A DNA stretch of 64,000 nt from Hahella sp. HNIBRBA332 (lineage in GTDB: Bacteria; Pseudomonadota; Gammaproteobacteria; Pseudomonadales; Oleiphilaceae). Both the position numbers and the translations under genes were made by a program. The notes under the pieces were generated by a model that saw only the letters and a list, made by a program, of their open reading frames with translations, was not told where the DNA came from and did not search any database. Below are positions 35,466 through 43,951 of this stretch, in pieces. Position 1 is the stretch's first letter. Each line of letters starts with the position of its first letter. The stretch is taken from the NCBI RefSeq assembly GCF_030719035.1, contig NZ_CP132203.1, positions 6,656,501 through 6,720,500 on the forward strand, given 5' to 3'.

Positions 35466-36047
35466 ATGGCGCGTATTTCGATGGCTGACAGCGGCGAATC
35501 CGGTCTGTGCTGGAAGCGAGCAGCACAGATTGGAGCGCTATGTTTTACGGTTTTGTATTCCGGCCTGGGATACGGGCAGATATACAAATGTGTGAACGCC
35601 AAAGGGAAAGTCGCCTTTCAGGAAACCCCTTGTTCCGGCGCTTCCGCCCAGACAGAGGTGGAGGTCAGAGCCGCGCCGACGCCTGCGGCGGTGGAGGAGG
35701 CAAAGCAGATTCATAACCGCATGCGGTTGGAAAATGAGTTCGTAGATGACGTCCCTGTCACTGTTTCTCCGATTGAAAATGAAGCGATTCAAGCACAAAA
35801 AGAAGATATTCGGGCTAAATGCGAGAACTTAAAAAATAAGATTCTTGAAGAAGAAAAGAATGTCATTACAGACTGCAAACGCCGCCGGGATATCTTCTGC
35901 GATCTGCCTCCTGAAGAGATAATTATTACGCGTGAGAGTAACTCCATTAAGACCTCTGACGACTACAATCATTATCTACAGCACGCCACACTGCCGCCTT
36001 TATTTCTGTATAAGCAGGCTGCTAAGCATTTAGGCTGCCAGCTGTAA
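35466..36047 (+). CDS. DUF4124 domain-containing exported protein
   Basis: A 193-residue protein. After a signal-like hydrophobic segment (ALCFTVLYSGLGYGQ) comes QIYKCVNAKGKVAFQETPCS, the DUF4124 motif with two cysteines. The rest is charged, with several further Cys residues (KCENLKNKI, DCKRRRDIFCD), probably disulfide-linked in the periplasm. ATG at 35466 puts the hydrophobic segment about 20 residues in. The function of DUF4124 is unknown. Confidence 0.7.
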   Translation: MARISMADSGESGLCWKRAAQIGALCFTVLYSGLGYGQIYKCVNAKGKVAFQETPCSGASAQTEVEVRAAPTPAAVEEAKQIHNRMRLENEFVDDVPVTVSPIENEAIQAQKEDIRAKCENLKNKILEEEKNVITDCKRRRDIFCDLPPEEIIITRESNSIKTSDDYNHYLQHATLPPLFLYKQAAKHLGCQL

Positions 36048-36059
36048 TAAAATCAATTT

Positions 36060-36092
36060 AAAAAAACCGCCTGGAGATCACTCCGAGGCGGT
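36060..36092 (-). terminator. Terminator for the minus-strand gene
   Basis: Read on the minus strand, ACCGCCTCGGAG and CTCCAGGCGGT form a stem with one bulge, followed by seven T (36066-36060). It lies just downstream of the gene at 36118-36963. Confidence 0.65.
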
Positions 36093-36117
36093 GAGGCAGA
36101 TTCCTGCTGAGGGAGCC

Positions 36118-36963
36118 TCAGTTCGCGCTGGTTAGCGGGGTTGGTTGGTCAGAGTTAGTCGTTTCCCCGTGTTGGGTTAATTCAGTCAGGCTTTTCTTGG
36201 CGGTGCGCACGTAGCTTTCTATCAGCCGATAGGATGCCTGTTGCTCTTCGAATTCGTTCAGAAGGCGGCTGATGACGCCCATAATCTGTCGTTCTTTATC
36301 TCCACTTAATCCCAAACTGAGAATGGCGTTCTGAATAGTCCACTTCAGGTCGGCGACGATCTGGACAGTGTAACCGCTGCGTGTGTTTTCAATGGCCATG
36401 ATGTCGTCCAGTAGATCCAGCGTGCGTTCGACATTCTGTTGGCTTTGCTTTTCTTTTTGCTGGCTGGCCAGTGTTTCTGTGCTGAGTTTCTCCATCAACA
36501 TACTGACCACGCTGGCCAGTCTCGATAGATTGTCGATGTATTGATCCCGTTGCTCTTCCGTCAGCGTGACGCAAAGTGTGAAGTTCGGATAGATAACGGC
36601 CCAGTAGTGCTCGTGATGGATCATACGAATGGCCTGCTGAGACAGATGAGAAATAATTCTCTCCTGAGCGAACGAGACGAAAGAGTCGCTGCTGAAAACA
36701 TAGCTCCGCTGAGGTAGCGCGATTTTAAAGACATAGGACAGGTTGCTGTGGGCCAGAGCGCGCTGCACTGAGGCGGCTATCTGTAACGGATCCTGGGTGT
36801 CCTGGTAATCCTCCAGTAAATCGATGATTCGTCCCAGCTGACTGTTGGAGCGCAGCAGGAACATTCCCATATGGTGGAGGCTGCTTAAGGAGTTCTCCAG
36901 CTCGTTTATTTTGTACTTGTCGTAAATGGTGTCGTTGAGTTTGACCGCTTTTGAGAAGACCAT
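36118..36963 (-). CDS. Hypothetical cytoplasmic protein with coiled coil
   Basis: A 281-residue protein that I do not recognise. It has no signal peptide. Residues about 60-150 could form a small alpha/beta sensory domain (SYVFKIALPQRSYVFSSD, then HYWAVIYPNFTLCVTLTEEQ). Residues 155-215 form a helical, Gln/Glu/Lys-rich coiled coil (SQQKEKQSQQNVERTLDLLD). The tail (about 225-265) is helical again. The layout resembles a sensory or signal-transduction adaptor, but no catalytic motif is visible. Flanked by its own terminator; no operon partner. Confidence 0.55.
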   Translation of the reverse strand: MVFSKAVKLNDTIYDKYKINELENSLSSLHHMGMFLLRSNSQLGRIIDLLEDYQDTQDPLQIAASVQRALAHSNLSYVFKIALPQRSYVFSSDSFVSFAQERIISHLSQQAIRMIHHEHYWAVIYPNFTLCVTLTEEQRDQYIDNLSRLASVVSMLMEKLSTETLASQQKEKQSQQNVERTLDLLDDIMAIENTRSGYTVQIVADLKWTIQNAILSLGLSGDKERQIMGVISRLLNEFEEQQASYRLIESYVRTAKKSLTELTQHGETTNSDQPTPLTSAN

Positions 36964-37181
36964 GGCGCGACCCTTAAACGCTGAATGGTGAAAAGTATAT
37001 CTTCCACGTTGTGTCTGAAGGGATGCGTAGGGCTACTGAAATAAAACCTTGAGTCTCCGTACTACTACGTAGACGGCGATGTAGAGCGTAGGAAGAACGA
37101 CGAGCTTAAAAGCCGAAGCGCTGGCGTAAAAAAGCGTGAAGCGGAGCCGCCTCCAACTTCACGCTAAAAATGCGTAAACGC

Positions 37182-37209
37182 AAAAAAGCGCCGCACGTGG
37201 AAGCGGCGC
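37182..37209 (-). terminator. Terminator after the porin-like gene
   Basis: On the minus strand GCGCCGC (37209-37203) pairs with GCGGCGC (37194-37188), followed by six T (37187-37182). It lies 40 bp after the stop of the barrel gene at 37250-38257. Confidence 0.8.
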
Positions 37210-37249
37210 AATCAACACAGAAAGGAAGGAACGAGAGTGGCCTTTCTTC

Positions 37250-38257
37250 TTAGAAAGTGTAGTTAATGCGAGTCCTTATTTTGTGGAGGTCGTCATCGGT
37301 ATCGCCCGCCAGATTGTCCGCGCTGGAGGTGGAGCCGGCGAAGGTAATGGATGCATTGTCAATATTGAACAGAGGCAATGTGTACGCGACATACAGTGTT
37401 GATACTGTTGGGTCGTCTTTAGCGCCAGTGTCGCTGATGGAGTGAATGGCGCCCAAACCAAATGCGCCGTAAGTGACGTTCGCGCCCAATGAGGTCACGG
37501 TGATATCTGAACCGGCGTCTTCAATTTCTTCGCGCGCGGCGTTCAAGTTGATGCTGGCTCCGCTGAATCTGATGTTTCCGGTCAGACCAAAGCCGCTCTT
37601 ATCGATTTCAGTTTTGGTAGTGACGCCGCCAGAAGTCGTCTCCTGATCGTATTTCAGTACTTCATATCCAGCCGTCAGACTGAACATCTCGCCGGTGAAG
37701 GTCACGCTGGGACGCAGGCCGGAAAAAACTTCTTCGTTATTGCCGTTTTCATCTGAGTCCCCCCAAATAGACGCTAGCTCGAAGCTTAGCGTGGAGCTGG
37801 GGCGCACGTGCAGCGCAAACTGGCCGCCATTGTCTCCTGCGCGACCACGCACCAGGTTGGCTTCATAGACCCTGGCTCCCATGCCGTCGCCAGCATGTGC
37901 GACAACCGTATCTTTACCCAGAGGGAACAGGTTCACGGCTTCAAAGCGGCCCGCCTGCACGTCCCAGGTGTCGTTACCGAATTTCACCCACATATCGTCA
38001 GTGGCGGTGTCGCCGTTTTTCTTCAACAGGCCGGATCCCTTGCCTTCCACAAAATAACCATTGAGTTCGGTTTTGCCGGTCACATTCACTTCGATACGGC
38101 CGCCTTGTTCGAATTTGGTGTCGCTGTCTTTAGCGTCGATGATGTCTGTATCAAGTTCGATATTGGCGCCGATGCCGAATTCAGCGTGTGCTTGTGAGAT
38201 ACCCAGCGCAAGGGAGACCGCCAGAGGCAAAGTCTTCATGAAATACTTATTATTCAT
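37250..38257 (-). CDS. Outer-membrane porin-like protein
   Basis: A 335-residue beta-barrel protein. ATG at 38257 has AGGAAAC about 8 bases upstream and gives a classical signal peptide (MKTLPLAVSLALGISQAHA). The mature protein starts EFGIGANIELDTDIIDAKDS and ends RTRINYTF with the terminal Phe required for barrel insertion. Acidic loops and FGNDTWDVQAGRFEAVNLFP resemble small general or sugar porins of marine gammaproteobacteria. A monocistronic unit with its own terminator. Confidence 0.78.
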   Translation of the reverse strand: MNNKYFMKTLPLAVSLALGISQAHAEFGIGANIELDTDIIDAKDSDTKFEQGGRIEVNVTGKTELNGYFVEGKGSGLLKKNGDTATDDMWVKFGNDTWDVQAGRFEAVNLFPLGKDTVVAHAGDGMGARVYEANLVRGRAGDNGGQFALHVRPSSTLSFELASIWGDSDENGNNEEVFSGLRPSVTFTGEMFSLTAGYEVLKYDQETTSGGVTTKTEIDKSGFGLTGNIRFSGASINLNAAREEIEDAGSDITVTSLGANVTYGAFGLGAIHSISDTGAKDDPTVSTLYVAYTLPLFNIDNASITFAGSTSSADNLAGDTDDDLHKIRTRINYTF

Positions 38258-38750
38258 AAATGCCAGTTTCCTGTTGTTGTTTTCTCTGTTGAGATAAGCG
38301 CCCGCGGCGCGGCTTTCCGGATCAATCCGCAATATCGCCAAATCTAACCGGCATTGCGGCCGAAAAACTTAAGGTAGCCTCATCCTAAAACGAGAAAATT
38401 CCCGCCGCTTACGCGAAAAATAAGAAATATTACGAAATAGTAAGATCCTGGTAGGCCATATGGCCGGTATTTAATATCGATATGCCGTAAATGTGCGTTG
38501 GTTTAGTAAAACGGATGGCTTGAGAGCGCCGCAGGGGCGGCTTTGGGGACATTACTTTATGTGCGAGTTGTTTTATCTGGCGACCGAGGCTTATTTGCGT
38601 TTTATTCCATCTCAGCGTCAACGATGGCTTATCGGCGCTGAAATGTAAGGATCCGTGGCGGTAGACGGCAATTTGATTCGATATGTAAGCCCCTGTATTA
38701 GAAATGCCTTTTTATTTTCTGCGTAGACCTTGAACTCGGCGTTCGAGTTA
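38258..38750. other. Intergenic region, no gene seen
   Basis: About 490 bp. The open frame of the porin gene extends about 28 codons upstream without a signal-peptide-like start. The rest has scattered stops in all frames and an AT-rich patch near 38400-38470. No tRNA or clear small-RNA structure was recognised. Confidence 0.35.
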
Positions 38751-38951
38751 ATGAATCTTTTAACAAAAAGTTTCTATGACCCACTTCTCACTTTGGAAAA
38801 GTTGCGACTATATTTTAAACAAGTTGAAAGCTTCTGGAGGAAGTGGGCGAAGGATAGGATGCTTGTTCAGCTTGTGAAGTACTTGGAGAAGCTTCTGGCG
38901 GAAGCCATGCGCTCTTGCTGCGGCTCCTCACTGTTTCAGGCTGGTGGTTAG
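38751..38951 (+). CDS. Small ORF, possible precursor peptide
   Basis: A 66-residue open frame (ATG 38751; TTG 38730 is an alternative) ending 12 bp before the first beta-hydroxylase-like gene. Residues 1-53 are a charged amphipathic helix (FKQVESFWRKWAKDRMLVQL). The last residues (RSCCGSSLFQAGG) are small and polar, with a vicinal Cys pair. A helical leader plus a short Cys/Ser/Gly tail, directly upstream of tailoring oxygenases and a methyltransferase, is what a ribosomally made precursor would look like. No good ribosome site is seen, so it may be spurious. Confidence 0.4.
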   Translation: MNLLTKSFYDPLLTLEKLRLYFKQVESFWRKWAKDRMLVQLVKYLEKLLAEAMRSCCGSSLFQAGG

Positions 38952-38963
38952 GGGTGTCGAATT

Positions 38964-39596
38964 ATGAGTGAAGTCAGTCGTCTAATTGTCCCTGATGCTT
39001 ATTGCGCGCGTCTTCCAGCGAGTTTTGACGTATGTGGATTATTGCGTGACCTTGAAATGCTGCTGATTGCTTTTTGGGAAGGCAATTTCAGCGCCTGTAA
39101 CTTCAACGACGGATGGGATGCGTTGCCAGTAGACGGGTTAATGTCCGGCAGCGGCTTCGCCTCTTCATGGCCGGGCGCTGACGTGGTTGCGTCATTGTGT
39201 AAAGGAGAGATGCGGGATGTGTTTGAGTACCTGCAATGTCCGTTGGTGTCCGCCAGAATCATGCGACTGAATCCCGGCGTTGTGATAGATCATTACCAGT
39301 CTTTGAACCCGTTGGAGAGAGAAGACGTTGTACGTTTGCAGGTTCCTATTTCTTTAAGTGAGAGTTTGACCTTCCGTATTAATGAGACGCCTGCGCAAAT
39401 GGCGGAGGGAGAAGTCTGGTATTTCAATCCGGGCCTGTCTCAATGGGTTGAAAATGAAGGGGGAGAGGCCTCTGTCTACCTGGAAATAGACTGCGTTCTC
39501 AACGACTGGCTGTATACAGAAATTAATCGTGCGCGCATGCCCAAACTGGGGCTGGCGGATGCGGACAGGGAGGCTTATTACGGCTATCCGGCGTAA
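38964..39596 (+). CDS. Aspartyl/asparaginyl beta-hydroxylase-like protein, catalytic residues lost
   Basis: A 210-residue paralogue of the next gene. Collinear segments are CPLVSARIMRLNPGVVI, VRLQVPISLSESLTFRIN, AEGEVWYFNPG and YLEIDCVLNDWL. Aligning the two, the iron ligands HxD (His113, Asp115 in the neighbour) become Tyr111 and Ser113; the distal His162 becomes Gln160; and the 2-oxoglutarate-binding Arg172 becomes Ser170. All four catalytic positions are therefore changed while the fold segments persist. It may be a non-catalytic substrate-binding or scaffold subunit. AGGGG lies 10 bases before the ATG. Confidence 0.75.
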   Translation: MSEVSRLIVPDAYCARLPASFDVCGLLRDLEMLLIAFWEGNFSACNFNDGWDALPVDGLMSGSGFASSWPGADVVASLCKGEMRDVFEYLQCPLVSARIMRLNPGVVIDHYQSLNPLEREDVVRLQVPISLSESLTFRINETPAQMAEGEVWYFNPGLSQWVENEGGEASVYLEIDCVLNDWLYTEINRARMPKLGLADADREAYYGYPA

Positions 39597-39738
39597 CTTA
39601 ATGGCGGAGGCTAAGCGATCTCCACAAGGCGTCATTTGACTGCGTTTTCGGTGAGACGCGGTCAGGCGAGCACACTCTTGTTTGCGCCAGGGCATGGGAT
39701 GTTGGCGCGAATGATCAAAACAGAAAGGATCTCAGGGA

Positions 39739-40359
39739 ATGACAGAGCCGATTTCATTCGCCAGGCTTGATATCAGCGTCGACCTCCCCGCCTTGAAGGC
39801 CGATCTGCAACGTATTTGCGAATTACCCTGGTTAAATCACGTCAATCAGCGCGACTACAGCGGTGAGTGGGATGTCATGCCGTTGCGCTGTCCCGCCCAT
39901 TACCGTGAAGCGCATCCGATTTTGCAAGGCTTCGCCATAGAAAGCTGTGACGACTGGGCGGACCTGCCGGTCTTGGAGCAGTGTCCCGGACTGCAGGGGC
40001 TTCTGAGGGCGCTTCGCTGTCCACTTAAATCCGTGCGTTTGATGCGGCTGCGACCCGGCGCGGAAATTAAACCTCATCGCGATCACGGACTTTCTCTGGA
40101 GCACGGCGAAGCCCGTCTGCATGTCCCCATTGAAAGTCATGAGCTGCTGGAGTTCTGGGTGAATGATCACCTTGTTCCCATGCAGGAAGGGGAATTGTGG
40201 TACTTGAATGTGGATCAAACACACACCGTCATCAATCGGGGAGACTGCGATCGCGTCAATCTGGTTATCGACTGTGTGGCGGACGAATGGCTGCGAGAAA
40301 AAATTGCGACCAGTCTGTTAACCTGTCAAGGAAGGTATTTTGATGAGCTATGCCCATAA
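39739..40359 (+). CDS. Aspartyl/asparaginyl beta-hydroxylase family 2OG-Fe(II) dioxygenase
   Basis: A 206-residue cupin-fold oxygenase. The HxD pair is His113/Asp115 (IKPHRDHG), the distal ligand His162 (QTHTVINRG) and the 2-oxoglutarate arginine Arg172 (DRVNLVID). Family members hydroxylate Asp/Asn side chains in peptides, or lipid A acyl chains (LpxO). Here the neighbours are other oxygenases, a methyltransferase and a sulfotransferase, pointing to a tailoring role. AAGGATCTCAGGGA precedes the ATG. The next gene starts inside its 3' end. Confidence 0.82.
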   Translation: MTEPISFARLDISVDLPALKADLQRICELPWLNHVNQRDYSGEWDVMPLRCPAHYREAHPILQGFAIESCDDWADLPVLEQCPGLQGLLRALRCPLKSVRLMRLRPGAEIKPHRDHGLSLEHGEARLHVPIESHELLEFWVNDHLVPMQEGELWYLNVDQTHTVINRGDCDRVNLVIDCVADEWLREKIATSLLTCQGRYFDELCP

Positions 40360-41461
40360 TAATGGCTCAGAGGCTGCGCTATCCCATTCATCTTCACAGA
40401 CTCTAATGTGCGAAACGCTGCCTCCTGCGGAAGAAGTGGGAGAGCTTGGCGTCCACCGTCTCAAGCGGCTTTGGCATAAGACGCGCCTGAATAAAGACGG
40501 CAAGCTGGAGGAACGGCTTCGACAGGAGGAATGGCGAACGGATGTGGCGCTGATGAATTTGCTGGGGGTGGGGCTGGATCAGTGCCTGGGGTTTCTTTAC
40601 GGCGACCAGCCGAGCTTCGCTGAGTTTGAACGCTGGGTTTTGAAACACAACCCCGGTGGCTTAAGCAATGCGCGGATCGATGATATCAATCGAGTTCTGG
40701 GCGGCCATCAGGCCGGAACCTACACACAGCGGCTGGATGACAAGGACATCCTGGAAGGCCCGCAGTGTGGCGACGCCCCTCAATTTCTGAGTGAAAGCCA
40801 AGTTGCGTTCTGGCGTGAGAACGGATACCTGGTGGTGGAAGGCGCGCTGGATAAAAAGCAATGCCAGGCTTCCGTGGACGTGATCTATCGCTTTTTGCAG
40901 AAAAGCCCGGATCGGCCTGAGACTTGGTATCGCACGCATCAGGCGCAGCAAAACATCATGGTGCAATTGTTTCGTGATCCGGTGCTGGACGCCAATCGTT
41001 CTTCCGAAAAAATGCGTCAGGCATATGCAGATATCTGGGGAACGGAGAGTTTGCAGTGTTCCATTGACCGGGCGGGTTTCAATCCGCCGGAAACGCCTCA
41101 TTATCAATTTTTTGGAACCCGGCTGCATTGGGATGTGGATTTCAGCCGCGCGCCGGAATTACGCACGCAAGGGCTCATCTATCTTACTGACGTCGCCGAG
41201 AATCAGGGGGCTTTTCATTGCGCGCCGGGCTTTCACCGTCAAATGCGTGACTGGATGGCGCAGTTACCTCCGGGCGCCGATCCAAATCAACAAGACCTCT
41301 CTCATCTGAAGCTCAAATATGTCGCTGCGCCTGCGGGCTCGTTGATCATCTGGCACCACTATCTGCCCCACGGCGCGAGCCCCAACAGGGCGGCGACGCC
41401 GCGTGTCGTGCAATATTTGAATATGACGCCGCTTCCCTGTGCGGAGGCGACGCTGCGTTAA
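40343..41461 (+). CDS. Phytanoyl-CoA dioxygenase-family 2OG enzyme with N-terminal accessory domain
   Basis: A 372-residue protein, ATG at 40343 with AAGGAAGG upstream, overlapping the previous gene. Residues about 145-360 form a PhyH-type dioxygenase: HxD at His262/Asp264 (RLHWDVDFS), distal His343 (YLPHGASPN) and following Arg, with GAFHCAPGFHR between. Residues 30-120 form a separate domain (EVGELGVHRLKRLW, then DGKLEERLRQEEW and EFERWV) that recurs at the C-terminus of the methyltransferase encoded next. Members of this family hydroxylate or halogenate diverse natural products. The substrate is unknown. Confidence 0.82.
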   Translation: MSYAHNNGSEAALSHSSSQTLMCETLPPAEEVGELGVHRLKRLWHKTRLNKDGKLEERLRQEEWRTDVALMNLLGVGLDQCLGFLYGDQPSFAEFERWVLKHNPGGLSNARIDDINRVLGGHQAGTYTQRLDDKDILEGPQCGDAPQFLSESQVAFWRENGYLVVEGALDKKQCQASVDVIYRFLQKSPDRPETWYRTHQAQQNIMVQLFRDPVLDANRSSEKMRQAYADIWGTESLQCSIDRAGFNPPETPHYQFFGTRLHWDVDFSRAPELRTQGLIYLTDVAENQGAFHCAPGFHRQMRDWMAQLPPGADPNQQDLSHLKLKYVAAPAGSLIIWHHYLPHGASPNRAATPRVVQYLNMTPLPCAEATLR

Positions 41462-41496
41462 AAACTCATCATGAATAACACATAAAAAGGAATGCA

Positions 41497-42816
41497 ATGA
41501 TGACTGATGCTGGAGCCAATGATCCCATAAGCGCTGAGGCCATTATTGATGCGACGCAAAAGTTGCTGGGCGCGACCTTCGCCGGCGACGCCAAACCTCA
41601 CCTGGATGCACTGGTCAGTGCGCTCGCCACAGTGACAGGAATTGATCTCTATCCATCCTGCTATAAAGAAGACCTTTCTACCCAGACAGGTTTCGGCAAG
41701 GCGATTTCGCCCCTGGAGGCGGGTAGATGCGCATGGGATATCGAGCGCACGCGGATATTCATGGCGGGCGTCTATCAGGCGATACAGGATGTGCTGCAGC
41801 GACAGGACAGGGTCGAGCTGCTGTATGCGGGCGCCGGTCCATTCGGGCTTCTATTGGTTCCGTTGGCGCCGTTATTTCCCGCGGACAGGCTGAGGGTGAC
41901 GCTGCTGGATATCCATGAGGCCTCTCTGGAGGCGCTGCAGAAGGTGATTTCTCTACTGAAGGTCTCGGATCGGGTTGCACATATTGTCTGCGCTGACGCT
42001 ACTGTCTGGACCCCTCCCGAGGGCGAATCCTATGACATTCTGTTATCGGAAACGATGAAGCATATGCTGCAACAGGAGCCGCAAGTGAAGATCTTTTCGC
42101 ACTTGCAGCAGTTTCTAAAGCCGAATGGTATGTTGATTCCCTCTTCTGTGCAGCTGGATGCTTGGCTGCATTCTCCAGAAAGCGGCGGGAATATCCACTT
42201 GGGAGAGCTGTTTACTCTGGATCGCTCAATGGCGGCGGCGCTTAATGCCGGTGATGATTCCTGTCTCATGGGCTCTCTGTTAGTCCCCGACTGCGGCGAG
42301 GATATGACGGATCTCAAGGTAACGACGTTCATCCGTATTTATGGCGATCATTGCCTGCAGGAGAATCAATCACAGTTAACGTTACCCAGATATAAGAGAA
42401 ATATCCGTCCGGTTCCTGGCTGCACGCTGGATTTTCGCTACCTCTTGAATGATTTCCCGGATTTTGAGTTTTCCTATCGCAGCCGTCCCGCGACGGAGGA
42501 ACTGCCTTTGCCTGATAGTACGGAAGTGGGAGAGTTGGGCGTTTATCACCTAAAACGGATATGGTCGAAAGCCGCGCACGCCAAAGTAGGCAAGCTGGAT
42601 GAAACGGTCCGGAGCCGAGAATGGCTATTGGATCAGTTGGTGTTTGAGCTGTTGGGCGCCCCGATGGAAAAGGCCCTGGCGACGATATATCAAAGTCGGC
42701 GCTTTCAGGACGTCGAACGGTGGTTTCGAGAGACGTCCGAGGAAGAAATCAGCGCCCATCGGGTCTCCGCCATCAACGCCAGAGTGATGGATGCGCTGGC
42801 GGCCTTGCGTGGATAG
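41497..42816 (+). CDS. Class I SAM methyltransferase-like protein with C-terminal accessory domain
   Basis: A 439-residue protein. Residues about 80-330 resemble protein-arginine-methyltransferase-type Rossmann enzymes. VELLYAGAGPFGLLL is SAM motif I with the first acidic residue replaced (Tyr-Ala-Gly), RVTLLDIHEASL is the acidic ribose-binding strand, and YDILLSETMKHML resembles the double-E-loop region. A beta-barrel-like segment follows. Residues 343-434 are homologous to the N-terminal domain of the neighbouring dioxygenase. ATG at 41497 has AAGGA 5 bases upstream. Its 3' end overlaps the sulfotransferase gene by 26 bp. Probably O-, N- or protein methylation; target unknown. Confidence 0.75.
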   Translation: MMTDAGANDPISAEAIIDATQKLLGATFAGDAKPHLDALVSALATVTGIDLYPSCYKEDLSTQTGFGKAISPLEAGRCAWDIERTRIFMAGVYQAIQDVLQRQDRVELLYAGAGPFGLLLVPLAPLFPADRLRVTLLDIHEASLEALQKVISLLKVSDRVAHIVCADATVWTPPEGESYDILLSETMKHMLQQEPQVKIFSHLQQFLKPNGMLIPSSVQLDAWLHSPESGGNIHLGELFTLDRSMAAALNAGDDSCLMGSLLVPDCGEDMTDLKVTTFIRIYGDHCLQENQSQLTLPRYKRNIRPVPGCTLDFRYLLNDFPDFEFSYRSRPATEELPLPDSTEVGELGVYHLKRIWSKAAHAKVGKLDETVRSREWLLDQLVFELLGAPMEKALATIYQSRRFQDVERWFRETSEEEISAHRVSAINARVMDALAALRG

Positions 42817-43951
42817 TCGCGAGTTCTATTCGAGGTTACTTGAATCTGAGGAGGCGTTAGCCCTGTGTGTGGCCTGTCATCAGTTTGATGAGTTGCTTCT
42901 CACCCTAAAACAATATGCCCGTGTCGAGGCGCAGAATGAATCGGACCTCATATCGGCGCTGATCGCCTGCAACGGTGAGGAGTTCGAACCGAATCTGTCT
43001 TTGCTGTTGCGCCAGTGGACGCCCGTGCGCTATGAAGCCGCGCGCAAGCGTGTGATATGGGGCGTGGCGCCGACCGCGCGAGACTGGGCGCCTTTTTGGG
43101 ATGAGCGAATCGCTACGCAAAGGGCGCGCTCGATTATTGGAAGTATCGTTAAACCCGCCACACACATTGAGTATCTGATCCGGCATTCCCGCTTATTCGC
43201 CGACGTGCGGCCTGCGGGCTTCATTTTTCATCTGTCCCGTTGCGGCTCAACGCTGGTGTCAAACCTGTTGGCCGTATCGCCCGCACATTGCGTGATCTCT
43301 GAATCCAGCGCACTGACGGAACTACTGTTAGATAAGGATCTGAGCGACAGTCAAAAGGCGGAAGCCCTGCGTTTTCTGCTGGCGGCCCAGGGGCTCGCCG
43401 GAGGTTGCGATCAGAAACTGATTGTAAAGTGGAATGCCTGGGATATTGGCTTCTGGCCGCTTCTGCGCAGGCTCTATCCCGACACGCCATCCGTGTTCGT
43501 CATCCGCCGGCCAGAAGAAATACTGGCGTCTCATCAAAGGCTTGCCGGAAGGCATATGGCGGCAACAGACTTGTCTGTGTTGTCTCATCTTGTGGCGAAA
43601 GTGGATGACGCCGCTTCGGACGTATTGCTGTCCTACCAGATGGAGGTATTGGGCGCGCTTATGAGCAGCATGGCGCAGTCGCTGGATAGCTCGGTACTGG
43701 TTGTGGATTACACGGAGCTTCCAGATGCCGTGGAGAACCGCATCGCAGATCACTTTGGCGTGTCTTTCACTTCGGATGAATTGCAGCTTCTGAAGAGCAG
43801 AGCGGGGCAGTACTCAAAAGACCCAAGCCGCTCTTTTCGGGGGGATAGTGAGGATAAGCGCAGAGTATTTTCAGCACAGGACGCGAGCATGATCTCCCAA
43901 AAGCTGGATGGCCTCTATGCTCGCTTACTTCAGGCTAGGCATACCAGATAG
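42791..43951 (+). CDS. Sulfotransferase family protein
   Basis: A 386-residue protein (ATG 42791; GTG 42809 in frame also possible). An N-terminal ~140-residue region of unknown type is followed by the PAPS-binding 5'-PSB loop FHLSRCGSTLVSNLLA and the 3'-phosphate-binding segment VFVIRRPEEILASHQRL, then VLVVDYTELPDA. These mark the PAPS-dependent sulfotransferase superfamily. It overlaps the methyltransferase gene, so it belongs to the same tailoring operon. The N-terminal extension may bind the substrate; acceptor unknown. Confidence 0.78.
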   Translation: MRWRPCVDSREFYSRLLESEEALALCVACHQFDELLLTLKQYARVEAQNESDLISALIACNGEEFEPNLSLLLRQWTPVRYEAARKRVIWGVAPTARDWAPFWDERIATQRARSIIGSIVKPATHIEYLIRHSRLFADVRPAGFIFHLSRCGSTLVSNLLAVSPAHCVISESSALTELLLDKDLSDSQKAEALRFLLAAQGLAGGCDQKLIVKWNAWDIGFWPLLRRLYPDTPSVFVIRRPEEILASHQRLAGRHMAATDLSVLSHLVAKVDDAASDVLLSYQMEVLGALMSSMAQSLDSSVLVVDYTELPDAVENRIADHFGVSFTSDELQLLKSRAGQYSKDPSRSFRGDSEDKRRVFSAQDASMISQKLDGLYARLLQARHTR

